DNA of 64,000 nucleotides from Pyxidicoccus xibeiensis (GCF_024198175.1 NZ_JAJVKV010000002.1:434001-498000); one strand, 5' to 3'; positions 43,953 through 53,006 are shown, counted from the stretch's first letter. Made by a program: numbers and translations. The notes: generated by a model not told the origin, from the sequence alone.

Positions 43953-44912
43953 TCACCCGCGCGCGGCGGCGTGCCCCGTCGTGCGCTCCAGCGGCGGAAT
44001 CGACTCGGGTCGGTCCCACAGCGGGAAGTGGCTGCACCCATCCAGCTGAACCACGTTCAGCGTCGGCTCCGCCTTTCGGGCGCTCTCCAGCATGGAGTGC
44101 GTGTCCAGTACCCGGTCCTTCCCAGGCACAATCACCGTGCCACGCACGAGGTTCCGGTAGAGGGACGTGTCGCGCCCCATCATCCAGTGACCAATTCCTT
44201 GCAGGTTGGCCGCCATCGTGGCCACCCGCTTCGGGTTGAACGGGAAGGCCATGATGAGTTCCTTCTTCCGCTCGTTCTCCAGCGGGCCCCAGGCACCCCG
44301 GTTGCGCTTCGAGATGGGCTCCCTGCGCCACAGCGGCACGAAGAAGGACAGCAGCCAGAGCTGCACGGCCGAGGTGCTCGCGTAGGGCTTCGCCTGGGGC
44401 AGCACCGGTGCCTCCAGCACCACCTCCACGCGCTTGAACAGGTCGGGCCGCATCGACGCGGCCTCCAGGATGACGGCGCCTCCTCGCGAGTGGCCATGCA
44501 CCCGGATGGTGTCCGTCCTCGGCAGGTGCTCCAGCGCCTGCACCAGCACCGCGGCGTCGTAGGAGATGGTGCCTTCCCGCTCCGTCGGCACCTTCGCCCA
44601 GGGGGCGTCCTTGTACCGCGGGTTGGTGATGGGGATGTGGTAGTCGCAGCTCGTCAGCAGGATGAGCTGGAGGTCCGGGTCGGTGTAGTGGTGCGTGAAG
44701 TACCGCATGTCGGAGACGAAGCCGTGCATGCAGATGACCGTGGCCTTCGGGTTCTCGACGCGCCGCTCGGCGATGGCCGCCTTGCCGACTCGGTACACGT
44801 CCCCTTCGAAGGGCTCCGCCTTGGCCGGCTCACACTCTCTGTGCAGCAGCCACTGCCGCAGGGCGAGCACGGGGATGGCGATGCCGGCGGCGACTCCGAG
44901 GGCGACGTACAT
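43953..44912 (-). CDS. Membrane-anchored alpha/beta hydrolase
   Basis: 319 residues. A hydrophobic N-terminal segment (ALGVAAGIAIPVLALRQWLL) anchors it. The hydrolase fold shows the oxyanion strand ATVICMHGF (HG), the nucleophile elbow VHGHSRGGAV with the catalytic Ser, and a late His in LDGCSHFPLW. GGAGAG precedes the ATG. It probably cleaves an ester or thioester at the membrane. It is third in the iclR operon, 32 bases after the acyl-CoA dehydrogenase gene, so the substrate of the local catabolic pathway may enter as an ester. This is inferred from the operon. Confidence 0.85.
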   Translation of the reverse strand: MYVALGVAAGIAIPVLALRQWLLHRECEPAKAEPFEGDVYRVGKAAIAERRVENPKATVICMHGFVSDMRYFTHHYTDPDLQLILLTSCDYHIPITNPRYKDAPWAKVPTEREGTISYDAAVLVQALEHLPRTDTIRVHGHSRGGAVILEAASMRPDLFKRVEVVLEAPVLPQAKPYASTSAVQLWLLSFFVPLWRREPISKRNRGAWGPLENERKKELIMAFPFNPKRVATMAANLQGIGHWMMGRDTSLYRNLVRGTVIVPGKDRVLDTHSMLESARKAEPTLNVVQLDGCSHFPLWDRPESIPPLERTTGHAAARG

Positions 44913-44944
44913 GGGGTCTCTCCAGTAGGGGAGGGGAGGGCGGC

Positions 44945-46096
44945 TCAGGTCGCCTCGCGCATCATGTTGCGCGCGATGACGAGCTGCTGAATCTGGCTGG
45001 TGCCCTCATACAGCCGGAACAGGCGCACGTCCCGGTAGAAGCGCTCGATGCCGTAGTCCGCGATGTAGCCCGCGCCACCGAAGATCTGCACCGCCCGGTC
45101 CGCCACGCGGCCCACCATCTCGCTCGCGAACAGCTTGCAGCAGGAGGCCTCGGTGCTGATGTTCTGCCCCTGGTCGCGCTTGTGCGCCGCGTCCAGGACC
45201 ATGCAGCGCGCGGCGTAGGCCTCCATCCGGCTGTCGGCCAGCATGGCCTGGATGAGCTGGAACTCGGCAATCGGCTTGCCGAACTGCTGCCGCTCCATCG
45301 CATACCGCAGGCTCTCGCGGATGAGGCGCTCGGAGACGCCGACGCAGACGGCCGCGATGTGCAGCCGGCCCCTGTCCAACACCTTCATCGCCGTCTTGAA
45401 GCCCTGGCCTTCCCTGCCTCCCAGGAGCTGGGTCGCCGGCACGCGGCAGTCCTCGAACATCACGTCGGCGGTGTGCGTGCCCTTCTGGCCCATCTTCCGG
45501 TCCACCGGACCGATGTGCAGGCCCGGCGTGCCCGCCTCCACGAGGAAGGCGGAGATGCCGCTGGCGCCCTTGTCCTCGGTGTTCGTCCTCGCCATCACCG
45601 TGAACAGCCCGGCCTCCGGCGCGTTGGTGATGTAGCGCTTGGTGCCGTTGAGCACGTAGTGGTCGCCCTCACGCCGGGCCGTGGTGCTCAGCGCCGAGGC
45701 GTCCGAGCCCGCGTTGGGCTCCGTCAGCGCGAAGGCGCCGACAATCTCTCCGGACGCCAGGCGGGGCAGGTACTTGCGCTTCTGCTCCTCCGTCCCGTCC
45801 AGGATGATGCCCTGCGAGCCAATCCCGTTGTTCGTGCCAATCAGCGAGCGGAACGCGGGCGACGTCTGCCCGAGCACGAAGGCCACCTGCACCTCCTGGC
45901 TCATGTTCAGGCCGATGCCGCCGTAGTCCGTCGGTGTCGACAGCCCGAACAGTCCCAGGTCGCGCATCTCCCCGACGATGTCCCTGGGGATGGCGTCGTC
46001 GTCCGCGACGCGGTGCTCGTTGGGCACCAGCCGCTCCTTCACGAAGCGGTCCAGCGTGGAGAGCAGCTGGGCGAGCGTCTCATCATCACAGGCCAT
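44945..46096 (-). CDS. Acyl-CoA dehydrogenase
   Basis: 383 residues, classical length. Motifs: [19 protein letters not shown] (FAD and substrate loop), [29 protein letters not shown] and [17 protein letters not shown], in which the Glu is the expected catalytic base as in the short/medium-chain group. It oxidises an acyl-CoA to the 2-enoyl-CoA and hands electrons to ETF. It sits between iclR (15 bases upstream) and the hydrolase gene and is divergent from the hydroxyacyl-CoA dehydrogenase, thiolase and dehydrogenase genes. The pair of operons contains most of a beta-oxidation cycle, but no enoyl-CoA hydratase gene is present in either. Confidence 0.93.
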   Translation of the reverse strand: MACDDETLAQLLSTLDRFVKERLVPNEHRVADDDAIPRDIVGEMRDLGLFGLSTPTDYGGIGLNMSQEVQVAFVLGQTSPAFRSLIGTNNGIGSQGIILDGTEEQKRKYLPRLASGEIVGAFALTEPNAGSDASALSTTARREGDHYVLNGTKRYITNAPEAGLFTVMARTNTEDKGASGISAFLVEAGTPGLHIGPVDRKMGQKGTHTADVMFEDCRVPATQLLGGREGQGFKTAMKVLDRGRLHIAAVCVGVSERLIRESLRYAMERQQFGKPIAEFQLIQAMLADSRMEAYAARCMVLDAAHKRDQGQNISTEASCCKLFASEMVGRVADRAVQIFGGAGYIADYGIERFYRDVRLFRLYEGTSQIQQLVIARNMMREAT

Positions 46097-46111
46097 GGAT
46101 GTGTTTCCTCG

Positions 46112-46969
46112 TCAGCGCCGCAGCAGGGCCGCTTCCACATTGCGAACCAGGTTCACCAGGCGGGGGCCCACGTCGAGCAGCAGCCGCTGGCGGGGGAGCA
46201 GGAACGACGGGCCCCCACAGTTGAAGGCCAGGATGCCGCTTCCGTCCGGAGAGATGAGGGGCACGCCCACCGCATTCACGTCCCGGTCCCAGTCACCGAT
46301 GGACAGGGTGAAGCCGTGCGTGTGGTACTCGTCGAGCGCCTGCTCGATGCCCGCCTGGATGCGCGGCCACTTCTCCGGCTCGCGCTTCGCCATGTGGCCC
46401 ATCAGGTAGCGCCGCTCCCCCTCGGGCAGGGCGGCGAGCAGCGCGCGTCCCATGGCCGTGGTGGCCATCGGGAGCCGCGAGCCGACGTCCAGCCGCAGCG
46501 TCACCGCGGCGGTGGAGCGGCAGTGCTCGACGTAGACGATGTTCAGTCTGTCCCTGCTCCCCAGGGACACCGGGACGTTGGCGTAGTCCGCCAACTCCTG
46601 CATGAGCGGCCGGGCCACGTCGCGCACGCCCATGTTGGAGAGCGCCGCGAAGCCGAGCGCCAGCACCCGCGTGCTCAGCTGATACTTCCCGCGCCGCTCC
46701 GAGTAGTTGAGGTAGCCCAGCCGCGTCAGCGTGTGGGTCAGCCGGGAGATGGTTGGCTTTGGCAGCCCCGTGCTGGCCGCCAGCTCCTGGTTCCCCAGCA
46801 TCGGCCGCTGCGGCGTGAAGGCACGCAGGATCTCCAGCCCGCGGGCCAGCGCTGTCACGAACTGCCGGTCCTTCACCTCCTCCTCGCCTATCTGCTCCAG
46901 GGACTCCACGTAGGCGGCGCCGACTTCATTCGGAGGGGACGAGAGGGGGGAGAAGCGGGGCATGGCCAT
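46112..46969 (-). CDS. IclR-family transcriptional regulator
   Basis: 285 residues. A winged helix-turn-helix domain (residues about 40-100: LARGLEILRAFTPQRPMLGN, LAASTGLPKPTISRLTHTL) is followed by the IclR effector domain (GSRDRLNIVYVEHC, LPMATTAMGRALLAALPEGE, GVPLISPDGSGILAFNCGGPS). AGGATGG precedes the ATG. It is the first gene of an operon with the acyl-CoA dehydrogenase and hydrolase genes. A promoter (TTGACC-17-TATCGT) and a three-half-site operator lie directly upstream. Members of this family bind aromatic or acyl ligands and may act as activators or repressors. Sites of the same type occur before the Liv transporter operon at 60.7 kb, so it probably controls both. Confidence 0.92.
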   Translation of the reverse strand: MAMPRFSPLSSPPNEVGAAYVESLEQIGEEEVKDRQFVTALARGLEILRAFTPQRPMLGNQELAASTGLPKPTISRLTHTLTRLGYLNYSERRGKYQLSTRVLALGFAALSNMGVRDVARPLMQELADYANVPVSLGSRDRLNIVYVEHCRSTAAVTLRLDVGSRLPMATTAMGRALLAALPEGERRYLMGHMAKREPEKWPRIQAGIEQALDEYHTHGFTLSIGDWDRDVNAVGVPLISPDGSGILAFNCGGPSFLLPRQRLLLDVGPRLVNLVRNVEAALLRR

Positions 46970-46992
46970 CCTGAAAGAGCGGGATTGCCAGA

Positions 46993-47021
46993 ACGATAGG
47001 CAGACGGTATTTACGGGTCAA
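46993..47021 (-). promoter_or_regulatory. Sigma-70-type promoter of the iclR operon
   Basis: On the reverse strand TTGACC (47016-47021) is followed after exactly 17 bases by TATCGT (46993-46998). The predicted start point is about 17 bases before the iclR ATG at 46969. Confidence 0.55.
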
Positions 47022-47027
47022 GCGTTT

Positions 47028-47053
47028 GCGAAACTCAATTTCGCACAGCGAAA
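47028..47053. promoter_or_regulatory. IclR-type operator with three half-sites
   Basis: Three copies of one 6-base half-site: GCGAAA (47028-47033), TTTCGC (47039-47044) and GCGAAA (47048-47053). The last two make an 8-3-8 palindrome (AATTTCGC-ACA-GCGAAATT, 47037-47055), and the outer two are direct repeats 20 bases apart. A palindrome plus a direct repeat is the layout known for PcaU-type IclR regulators. It abuts the iclR -35 element and precedes the divergent operon start at 47069. Confidence 0.65.
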
Positions 47054-47068
47054 TTAGGGAAAACCCGC

Positions 47069-48583
47069 ATGGCTGAGACTGAGCTCATCCTGGGCGTCGT
47101 CGGCACCGGCATCATGGGCCGGGGAATCGCGCAGCTCGCTGCCCAGGCTGGCATTGCAGTGCGTCTGTTCGACACCCGTCCTGGCGCCGCGGAGGAAGCG
47201 CGCGAGGCCGTCGGCGCGATGTTCAGCTCGCTGGCGACCAAGGGGCGCATGTCTCCCGAGGAAGCGCGCGAGGCGACGGGCCGGCTCCAGCCCATCCCCA
47301 GTGAAGCGGCGCTCGCTGGCTGCCACGTCGTCGTGGAGGCCATCGTCGAGGACCTCTCGGCGAAGCAGGAGCTGTTCGCGCGCATCGAGGGAATCGTCGG
47401 GCCCGACTGCCTCCTGGCCACCAACACCTCGTCGCTCTCCGTGACGGCCATCGCCTCCGCGTGCGAGCGCCCCGGCCGGGTGGGCGGCTTCCACTTCTTC
47501 AACCCGGTGCCGTTGATGAAGGTGGTGGAGGTCATCGAGGGCGCGCGCACCGAGCCATGGGTCGGCGAGAAGCTGGTCGCGCTCGCTCAGCGGATGGGGC
47601 ACCGCCCGGTGCGTGCAGCGGACACGCCGGGCTTCATCGTCAACCACGCCGGGCGCGGCTTCGGGACGGAGGCGCTGCGCATCCTCCAGGAGGGCATTGC
47701 TTCGTTCGACGAAGTCGACCGCATCCTGCGCGAGGCCGCTGGGTTCCGGATGGGGCCCTTCGAGCTGCTGGACCTCACGGGGCTCGATGTCTCACACCCG
47801 GTGATGGAGTCCGTCTACGAGCAGTTCTACCAGGAGCCCCGATTCCGCCCGTCCTACGTGCTGCGCCAGCGGCTCACCGCGGGGCTGCTCGGCCGGAAGA
47901 GCGGCCACGGGTTCTACGCATACGAAGGTGGCAAGCAGCACCCCGTCCCCGCGCCCTCGGTGCCGAAGGGCGAGCGCCGGCCGGTGTGGGTCGCCGCCGA
48001 TGAGGCGGGCTGGCGAGACACGCTGCTGTCCCTGGTGCCCGGCGCGGGCTGGTCCCTCGATGACGGGGAGCGACCCGGTCCGGAGTCGCTGTGCCTCGTC
48101 GCTCCGCTGGGCCGCGATGCCACCACCACCGCGCTGATGCTCGGGGTGGACGCCGAGCGCACGGTGGCCGTGGACCTGTTGCTGGGGCCCGAGCGCCGCC
48201 GCACGGTGATGAGCACTCCGGTGACGCGGCCCGCGTTCCTGGACTCGGCGCTGGCCCTGCTCTCGGCGGATGGCACGGCGGTGTCCCGCATCCACGACAG
48301 CACGGGCTTCGTCGCGCAGCGCGTGCTCGCCACCATCGTCAACATCGCCTGCGACATCGCCCAGCAGCGCATCGCCAGCCCGGAGGACATCGACGCCGCC
48401 GTCACGCTCGGCCTCGGGTACCCCCGAGGCCCGCTGGCCTGGGGCGATGCCATCGGCCCCCGGCGGTTGCTCAAGGCGCTGGACGCCATGCACGCCGCCT
48501 CTGGCGATCCTCGCTACCGCGCCAGTCCCTGGTTGTCCCGCCGGGCCCGGCTCGGCGTGTCCCTCCTCACCCCGGAGCGCTGA
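47069..48583 (+). CDS. 3-hydroxyacyl-CoA dehydrogenase (PaaH/PaaC-type, long form)
   Basis: 504 residues. The NAD loop is GVVGTGIMGRGIAQ (residues 9-22), the catalytic motif is GGFHFFNPVPLMKVVEVI with its His-Glu pair (His about 140), and SADTPGFIVN-like RAADTPGFIVNHAG follows. A second, shorter 3HCDH C-terminal domain (residues about 400-490, ending LGYPRGPLAWGDAIG) gives the 500-residue length typical of PaaH/PaaC-like enzymes rather than the 280-residue short form. It oxidises (S)-3-hydroxyacyl-CoA to 3-ketoacyl-CoA. AGGGA precedes the ATG. First gene of a four-gene operon; the IclR operator ends 15 bases upstream of the ATG. Confidence 0.92.
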   Translation: MAETELILGVVGTGIMGRGIAQLAAQAGIAVRLFDTRPGAAEEAREAVGAMFSSLATKGRMSPEEAREATGRLQPIPSEAALAGCHVVVEAIVEDLSAKQELFARIEGIVGPDCLLATNTSSLSVTAIASACERPGRVGGFHFFNPVPLMKVVEVIEGARTEPWVGEKLVALAQRMGHRPVRAADTPGFIVNHAGRGFGTEALRILQEGIASFDEVDRILREAAGFRMGPFELLDLTGLDVSHPVMESVYEQFYQEPRFRPSYVLRQRLTAGLLGRKSGHGFYAYEGGKQHPVPAPSVPKGERRPVWVAADEAGWRDTLLSLVPGAGWSLDDGERPGPESLCLVAPLGRDATTTALMLGVDAERTVAVDLLLGPERRRTVMSTPVTRPAFLDSALALLSADGTAVSRIHDSTGFVAQRVLATIVNIACDIAQQRIASPEDIDAAVTLGLGYPRGPLAWGDAIGPRRLLKALDAMHAASGDPRYRASPWLSRRARLGVSLLTPER

Positions 48584-48588
48584 ACCTC

Positions 48589-49785
48589 ATGAGTGCCTTC
48601 ATCTACGATGGTCTGCGCACCCCCTTCGGCCGTCACGCCGGCGCACTGGCGCCAGTGCGGCCCGATGACCTGCTCGCCGGCGTCATCAAGGCGCTGCTCG
48701 CCCGGGGTCCCTTCGAGCCCGGTGACGTCGAGGACGTGGTCATCGGCTGCACCAACCAGGCCGGTGAGGACAGCCGCAACGTGGCCCGCCATGCGGCGCT
48801 GCTGTCCGGACTGCCCATCGAGGTCGGTGGCGTGACGGTCAACCGCCTCTGTGGCAGCGGGCTGGCGGCGGTGCTGGACGCGGCCCGGGCGGCCACGGCG
48901 GGGCAGGGGGAGCTGTTCGTCGCGGGCGGCGTGGAGAGCATGAGCCGCGCGCCCTTCGCCATGGCCAAGGCCGAGTCCGCCTACAGCCGCGACGCCCGCA
49001 TCTACGACACGACGATGGGCGCGCGGTTTCCCAACCCGCACCTCGTCGCCCGCTTCGGCGGCGACACCATGCCGGAGACGGCGGACAACGTCGCCCGCGA
49101 CCTGGGCATCGGACGCGAGCCGAGCGACCGCTTCGCCCTGCGCTCCCAGCAGAAGTACGCCGCCGCCCTGGCCCGTGGGTTCTTCTCCGGCGAGCTGGTG
49201 CCGGTGGAGCTCCCGGGCCGGCGGGGCGCGGTCACCACGGTGGCGGTGGACGAGCATCCGCGCCCGGAGACCACGCTCGACAAGCTGATGGCGCTGAAGC
49301 CGCTGGCCGAGGACGGCGTCGTCACCGCGGGCAGTGCCTCCGGCATCAACGACGGGGCCGCGGCCCTGCTCGTCGGGACGCTGGGCGTGGGGGAGCGGGC
49401 CGGGTGCAAGCCGCTGGCACGCATCGTCTCCGCCGCCGTCGCCGGGGTGCCGCCGCGCACCATGGGGCTGGGGCCGGTGCCTGCCTCGCGCAAGGCGCTG
49501 GAGCGGGCGGGGCTGACGCTCGCGGACATGGACGTCATCGAGGTCAACGAGGCCTTCGCCGTCCAGGTGCTCGGCTGCCTCAAGCTGCTGGAAGTGAGCG
49601 AGGACGACAGCCGGGTGAATCCGAACGGAGGCGCCATCGCCGTCGGTCACCCGCTGGGCGCCTCGGGGGCCCGCCTGGCGCTGACGGCCGCGCGGCAGCT
49701 CCAGGTGAGCGGTGGCCGGTACGCGCTCGTCACCATGTGCATCGGGGTGGGGCAGGGCATCGCCGCCATCCTGGAGCGGGTCTGA
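48589..49785 (+). CDS. Thiolase (acetyl-CoA acyltransferase, beta-ketoadipyl-CoA thiolase-like)
   Basis: 398 residues from the ATG at 48589, five bases after the previous stop. Active-site parts are all visible: [12 protein letters not shown] (nucleophilic Cys near residue 87), [27 protein letters not shown] (His), and [12 protein letters not shown] (second Cys). The length and the order match degradative thiolases such as PcaF/PaaJ or FadA. It cleaves 3-ketoacyl-CoA with CoA to acetyl-CoA and a shortened acyl-CoA. Operon partner of the hydroxyacyl-CoA dehydrogenase, completing the last two beta-oxidation steps. Confidence 0.93.
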   Translation: MSAFIYDGLRTPFGRHAGALAPVRPDDLLAGVIKALLARGPFEPGDVEDVVIGCTNQAGEDSRNVARHAALLSGLPIEVGGVTVNRLCGSGLAAVLDAARAATAGQGELFVAGGVESMSRAPFAMAKAESAYSRDARIYDTTMGARFPNPHLVARFGGDTMPETADNVARDLGIGREPSDRFALRSQQKYAAALARGFFSGELVPVELPGRRGAVTTVAVDEHPRPETTLDKLMALKPLAEDGVVTAGSASGINDGAAALLVGTLGVGERAGCKPLARIVSAAVAGVPPRTMGLGPVPASRKALERAGLTLADMDVIEVNEAFAVQVLGCLKLLEVSEDDSRVNPNGGAIAVGHPLGASGARLALTAARQLQVSGGRYALVTMCIGVGQGIAAILERV

Positions 49786-49817
49786 CTTCAGGCCCTCCTT
49801 CGCCTTCGGGAGAAACC

Positions 49818-51236
49818 ATGCAGAACTTCGACAAGCTCTACATCAACGGTGAGTGGGTGGCGCCCCGAGGCTCGGGGCATATCGACGTGCTGTCCGCGTC
49901 CACCGAGGAGGTCATCGGCCGTATCCCCGAGGGCACCGCGCAGGACGCGGACCTCGCGGTGCGTGCGGCCCGTAAGGCCTTCGAGGCCTGGTCCACCCGG
50001 CCCGCCGCCGAGCGCGCGCAGGTGCTGCAGCGGCTCCAGCAGGGACTGACGGCGCGGCAGGACGAGCTGGCCAGGACGATTACCGGCGAGCTGGGCATGC
50101 CCCTCGCCCTGGCGAAGCCCATCCAGGTCGGCACGCCCATCACCGTGACGGGCACCTATGTGCAGCTCCTCCAGGAGTACTCCTTCGAGGAGCAGGTGGG
50201 GAACTCGCTGGTGGTGCGCGAGCCGGTGGGGGTCGTGGTCTGCATCACCCCCTGGAACTATCCGCTCCATCAAATCATCGCCAAGGTGGCCCCGGCGCTG
50301 GCCGCGGGCTGCACCGTCGTCCTCAAGCCCAGCGAGGTCGCACCGCTCAACGCCTTCATGCTGGCGGAGATTGTTCATGAGGCAGGTGTCCCGGCGGGCG
50401 TCTTCAACCTCGTCTCGGGCACGGGCCCCATCGTGGGCGAGGCGCTGGTGCGACACCCCGACGTGGACATGGTGTCCTTCACGGGCTCCACGCGCGCGGG
50501 GCGCCGGGTGTCGGAGCTGGCCTCCGCCACCATCAAGCGGGTGGCCCTGGAACTGGGCGGCAAGTCGGCCTCCATCCTCCTGGACGACGTGAATCTCAAG
50601 AACGCCGTGAAGCGGGTGGTCAGCAACTGCTTCCTCAACTCCGGGCAGACCTGCTCCGCGCACACGCGCATGCTCGTGCCCCGCTCGCTCCATGAGGAGG
50701 CCTCGCAGCTCGCGGCCGAGTTGGCCGCCGGCTTCACCGTGGGCGACCCGTTCAAGGGCGAGGCGAAGCTCGGGCCCCTCATCTCCGACACTCAGCGCGC
50801 GCGAGTCCGCGAGTACATCCTGCAGGGCGTCCGCGAGGGCGCCCGGCTCGTCGCCGGTGGGCCGGAGCAGCCCGAGGGACTCACGAAGGGCTACTACGTG
50901 AAGCCCACGGTGTTCGCGGGCGTCACGCCGGAGATGACCATTGCCCAGGAGGAGATCTTCGGCCCCGTCCTGGTCGTCATGCCCTACGAGGACGAGGACG
51001 ACGCCATCCGCATCGCCAACAGCACCGTCTACGGCCTGTCGGGCGGCGTGTGGTCCAACGACGTGGAGCGCGCGAAGCGGGTCGCCCGCCGGATGCGCAC
51101 CGGCCAGGTGGACATCAACGGCGGCCGCTTCAACCCGCTGGCGCCGTTCGGTGGCTACCGGCAGTCCGGCCATGGCCGCGAGTTCGGCCGGTACGGGCTG
51201 GAAGAGTTCCTGGAGCACAAGGCGATGCAGCTCTGA
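49818..51236 (+). CDS. NAD(P)-dependent aldehyde dehydrogenase
   Basis: 472 residues from the ATG at 49818. ALDH superfamily motifs: [20 protein letters not shown], the cofactor-fold [11 protein letters not shown], the catalytic base LELGGKSA (Glu about 242), and [11 protein letters not shown] with the nucleophilic Cys about residue 276. [19 protein letters not shown] and [15 protein letters not shown] complete the conserved set. It oxidises an aldehyde to the acid. Together with the alcohol dehydrogenase gene 63 bases downstream it would convert an alcohol stepwise to a carboxylic acid that the acyl-CoA synthetase at 56-57.8 kb could activate. That flow is inferred from the operons. Confidence 0.92.
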   Translation: MQNFDKLYINGEWVAPRGSGHIDVLSASTEEVIGRIPEGTAQDADLAVRAARKAFEAWSTRPAAERAQVLQRLQQGLTARQDELARTITGELGMPLALAKPIQVGTPITVTGTYVQLLQEYSFEEQVGNSLVVREPVGVVVCITPWNYPLHQIIAKVAPALAAGCTVVLKPSEVAPLNAFMLAEIVHEAGVPAGVFNLVSGTGPIVGEALVRHPDVDMVSFTGSTRAGRRVSELASATIKRVALELGGKSASILLDDVNLKNAVKRVVSNCFLNSGQTCSAHTRMLVPRSLHEEASQLAAELAAGFTVGDPFKGEAKLGPLISDTQRARVREYILQGVREGARLVAGGPEQPEGLTKGYYVKPTVFAGVTPEMTIAQEEIFGPVLVVMPYEDEDDAIRIANSTVYGLSGGVWSNDVERAKRVARRMRTGQVDINGGRFNPLAPFGGYRQSGHGREFGRYGLEEFLEHKAMQL

Positions 51237-51299
51237 GCTTCGCCCGCCGCGCGTAGTCGGACCCTCTGCTGTTCCTCAATGCACCTGGAGCAAGCCACC

Positions 51300-52394
51300 A
51301 TGAAGGCTGCTGTGTGTTTCGAGAAGGACGTGCTGACCGTCGACGACATCCAGTTCTCCCCGCCGCAGGCGCGCGAGGTGCTGGTCCGCATGTCCGCGTG
51401 CGGCGTGTGCCACACGGACCTGTCCGTGCTGAACGGCACCGTGAAGATGAAGCTCCCATGCGTGCTGGGCCACGAGGGCGCCGGCATCGTCGAGGAGGTC
51501 GGCGAGGAGGTCACCCACGTGAAGAAGGGCGACAAGGTCGTCCTCTCGTGGGTCGCCCAGTGCGGCGAATGTTACTACTGCCGCATCCAGCGCCCGAACC
51601 TGTGTGAGCTGGGCGAGAAGATCAACGCCACCAACCGCATGCCGGACGGGAGCACCCGGCTTCGCAAGGACGAGAAGGAGCTCAACGTCTTCTCCGCGCT
51701 GGGCGCCCTGGCGGAGTACGCGGTGGTGCCCGCGCGCGCGGCGGTGCGGCTGCCTCCGGACGCGCCGCTGGACAAGGCCGCGCTGATTGGCTGCGCGGTG
51801 ACGACGGGCGTGGGCGCGGTGTTCAACACGGCCCAGATGCCGCCGGGTGCCACGGTGGCGGTGTTCGGCGCCGGAGGCGTGGGGCTCAACATCATCCAGG
51901 GCGCGGTGATTGCCGGGGCCGAGCGCATCATCGCGGTGGACGTCCACCCCCGGAAGCTGGAGTTCGCGAAGACGTTCGGCGCCACGGACGTGGTGGACGC
52001 GAACGGCAAGGACGTGACGGCCGCCATCCGCGAGCTGACGCGCGGCCGGGGCGTGGACTACGCGTACGAGGCCGTCGGCCGGAAGGAGACCATCGAGCAG
52101 GCGTACCTCTCCACGCGCAAGGCGGGCACCTGTGTCGTCGTCGGCGTGGGGAGCGTGAAGGAGCAGATCAGCCTGAACGTCTTCGTGCTGCCCCTGTTCG
52201 AGAAGCGGCTGCTCGGCTCCTGGTTCGGCACCGCCGACGTCCACAAGGACATGCCGCGGCTGCTCGACCTCTACACGCAGGGGAAGCTGAAGCTCGACGA
52301 GCTGGTGACGACCACCTACTCACTCAACCAGCTCGACGCGGCGTTCGCCGACATGAAGAGCGGGGTGAATGCCCGCGGCGTCATCCTCTTCTGA
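51300..52394 (+). CDS. Zinc-dependent alcohol dehydrogenase
   Basis: 364 residues from the ATG at 51300 (GGAG before it), preferred over 51279 because MKAAVCFEKD is the normal start of this family. Zinc-site motifs: ACGVCHTD, LGHEGAGIVE and GCAVTTGVGAVFNTA. The structural lobe is CGECYYCRIQRPNLCELG (four Cys). The NAD loop is GAGGVGLN. It belongs to the class III/NDMA-type group and resembles the other dehydrogenase in this window (24754-25875) only at family level. Last gene of the operon; it would oxidise the primary alcohol substrate to an aldehyde for the ALDH encoded just upstream. Confidence 0.92.
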   Translation: MKAAVCFEKDVLTVDDIQFSPPQAREVLVRMSACGVCHTDLSVLNGTVKMKLPCVLGHEGAGIVEEVGEEVTHVKKGDKVVLSWVAQCGECYYCRIQRPNLCELGEKINATNRMPDGSTRLRKDEKELNVFSALGALAEYAVVPARAAVRLPPDAPLDKAALIGCAVTTGVGAVFNTAQMPPGATVAVFGAGGVGLNIIQGAVIAGAERIIAVDVHPRKLEFAKTFGATDVVDANGKDVTAAIRELTRGRGVDYAYEAVGRKETIEQAYLSTRKAGTCVVVGVGSVKEQISLNVFVLPLFEKRLLGSWFGTADVHKDMPRLLDLYTQGKLKLDELVTTTYSLNQLDAAFADMKSGVNARGVILF

Positions 52395-52566
52395 GCGGTG
52401 ACGCCCTACGTTGTCCCGGCGCTCCGCGGGTCCCTCAGCGCGGACCTACCTGCCACATGCTTGAACGCGCCGCAGGTCGTTGCTTGGATGCTGCCTGCTT
52501 CAACGCGTGGAGGACTTGCTCCTCCGCGTGCTGGAGCTCACGTAGCACTCACACCAGGAGCACGAC

Positions 52567-52638
52567 ATGCAGATCAAGACCAAGGTTCGTGGCGGTCCCC
52601 GTGGTTGCGGCCCGATCCCCGTTCTCGCCGAGTTCTGA
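52567..52638 (+). CDS. Miniature peptide gene 1 (23 residues)
   Basis: Reads MQIKTKVRGGPRGCGPIPV with four further residues (LAEF) and a TGA. The ribosome binding site AGGAG is seven bases before the ATG and lies in an 18-base stretch that is identical in the second copy. The peptide has a basic start (K4, K6, R8), a Gly-Gly at 9-10, a single Cys (14), and an acidic-aromatic end. It starts 172 bases after the alcohol dehydrogenase stop. Its paralogue at 52881 keeps most positions while the bases between them differ, so selection on the peptide is likely. A processed peptide (RiPP-like leader ending in GG) or a small regulatory peptide are both possible; no modifying enzyme gene is near. Confidence 0.65.
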   Translation: MQIKTKVRGGPRGCGPIPVLAEF

Positions 52639-52646
52639 TAGCGCGT

Positions 52647-52678
52647 CCGTCGGCGGGCGGCTCACTGCCCGCCGGCGG
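52647..52678 (+). terminator. Stem-loop after mini-gene 1
   Basis: CCGTCGGCGGGC-(GGCTCACT)-GCCCGCCGGCGG, a 12-bp stem with one G-T pair, eight bases after the TGA, followed by TTGTTCCCT. A terminator or 3'-stabilising element for the mini-gene. Confidence 0.7.
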
Positions 52679-52880
52679 TTGTTCCCTCTCCGTTGGTGAA
52701 GCAGGCGCCCCCGAAGCGCTCCCGAGTCTGCCGCGGCGCGGCGTTTGCCATTGAACGGTTGCCCGGCCCCTGGGTTTGAGCGTGCCGCGCGACTTGCTTC
52801 TACTTCCGCCGCTCCGCGCGCGGAGGAGCTTGCTTCAAGGCGCGCTGGAGACCACGCAGTACCCACACCAGGAGCACGAC

Positions 52881-52946
52881 ATGAAGATCAAGACCAAGGT
52901 TCGCGGCGGTCCTCGTATCTGTGGCGTCCCCATGGCCATCGAGTAG
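52881..52946 (+). CDS. Miniature peptide gene 2 (21 residues)
   Basis: Reads MKIKTKVRGGPRICGVPMAI plus a final Glu and a TAG. It is the paralogue of the peptide at 52567. Identical are IKTKVRGGPR, CG and the acidic end; changed are Q2K, G13I and the C-terminal five or so residues. CCAGGAGCACGAC directly before the ATG equals the first copy base for base. The conserved part is the N-terminal ten residues, and the variable part is the C-terminal half, as expected of a leader-plus-core precursor. Neither peptide has a signal peptide or membrane span. The gene converges on the outer-membrane protein gene. Confidence 0.65.
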   Translation: MKIKTKVRGGPRICGVPMAIE

Positions 52947-52957
52947 TGATGCCGCGT

Positions 52958-52989
52958 CCGTCGGCGGGCGGCTCACTGCCCGCCGACGG
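52958..52989. terminator. Stem-loop after mini-gene 2, also facing the outer-membrane gene
   Basis: A perfect 12-bp stem (CCGTCGGCGGGC/GCCCGCCGACGG) with the same eight-base loop as the first copy, 11 bases after the TAG. It lies 17 bases beyond the stop of the convergent outer-membrane protein gene (53007), so it can terminate both. Confidence 0.75.
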
Positions 52990-53006
52990 CTGTCACCGCA
53001 CGCTCT

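Larger units (their letters stand above)
52461..52989 (+). repeat. Tandem duplication of a miniature transcription unit
   Basis: Two related units run in tandem: 52461-52678 and 52776-52989. Each has about 105 bases of similar leader (TTGARCG..GCCGC and GCTGGAG..CACACCAGGAGCACGAC), a 21-23 codon ORF with the same first codons, and the same stem-loop after the stop. The two ATGs are 314 bases apart. The roughly 97 bases between the units are not clearly related. The stem-loops and coding starts are the best conserved parts, the middle of the leaders the least. Confidence 0.75.

Noticed and set aside
45182..46999. 605-residue open frame on the + strand
   Set aside because: It is antisense to the acyl-CoA dehydrogenase and iclR genes, which show clear family motifs; the frame is open only because of the high GC content.
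52567..52946. Assignment of the mini-peptides as substrates of a thiazole/oxazole (TOMM) system linked to the kinase at 60971
   Set aside because: Each peptide has only one Cys and no Ser in its C-terminal half, and no cyclodehydratase or dehydrogenase gene is present in the window.
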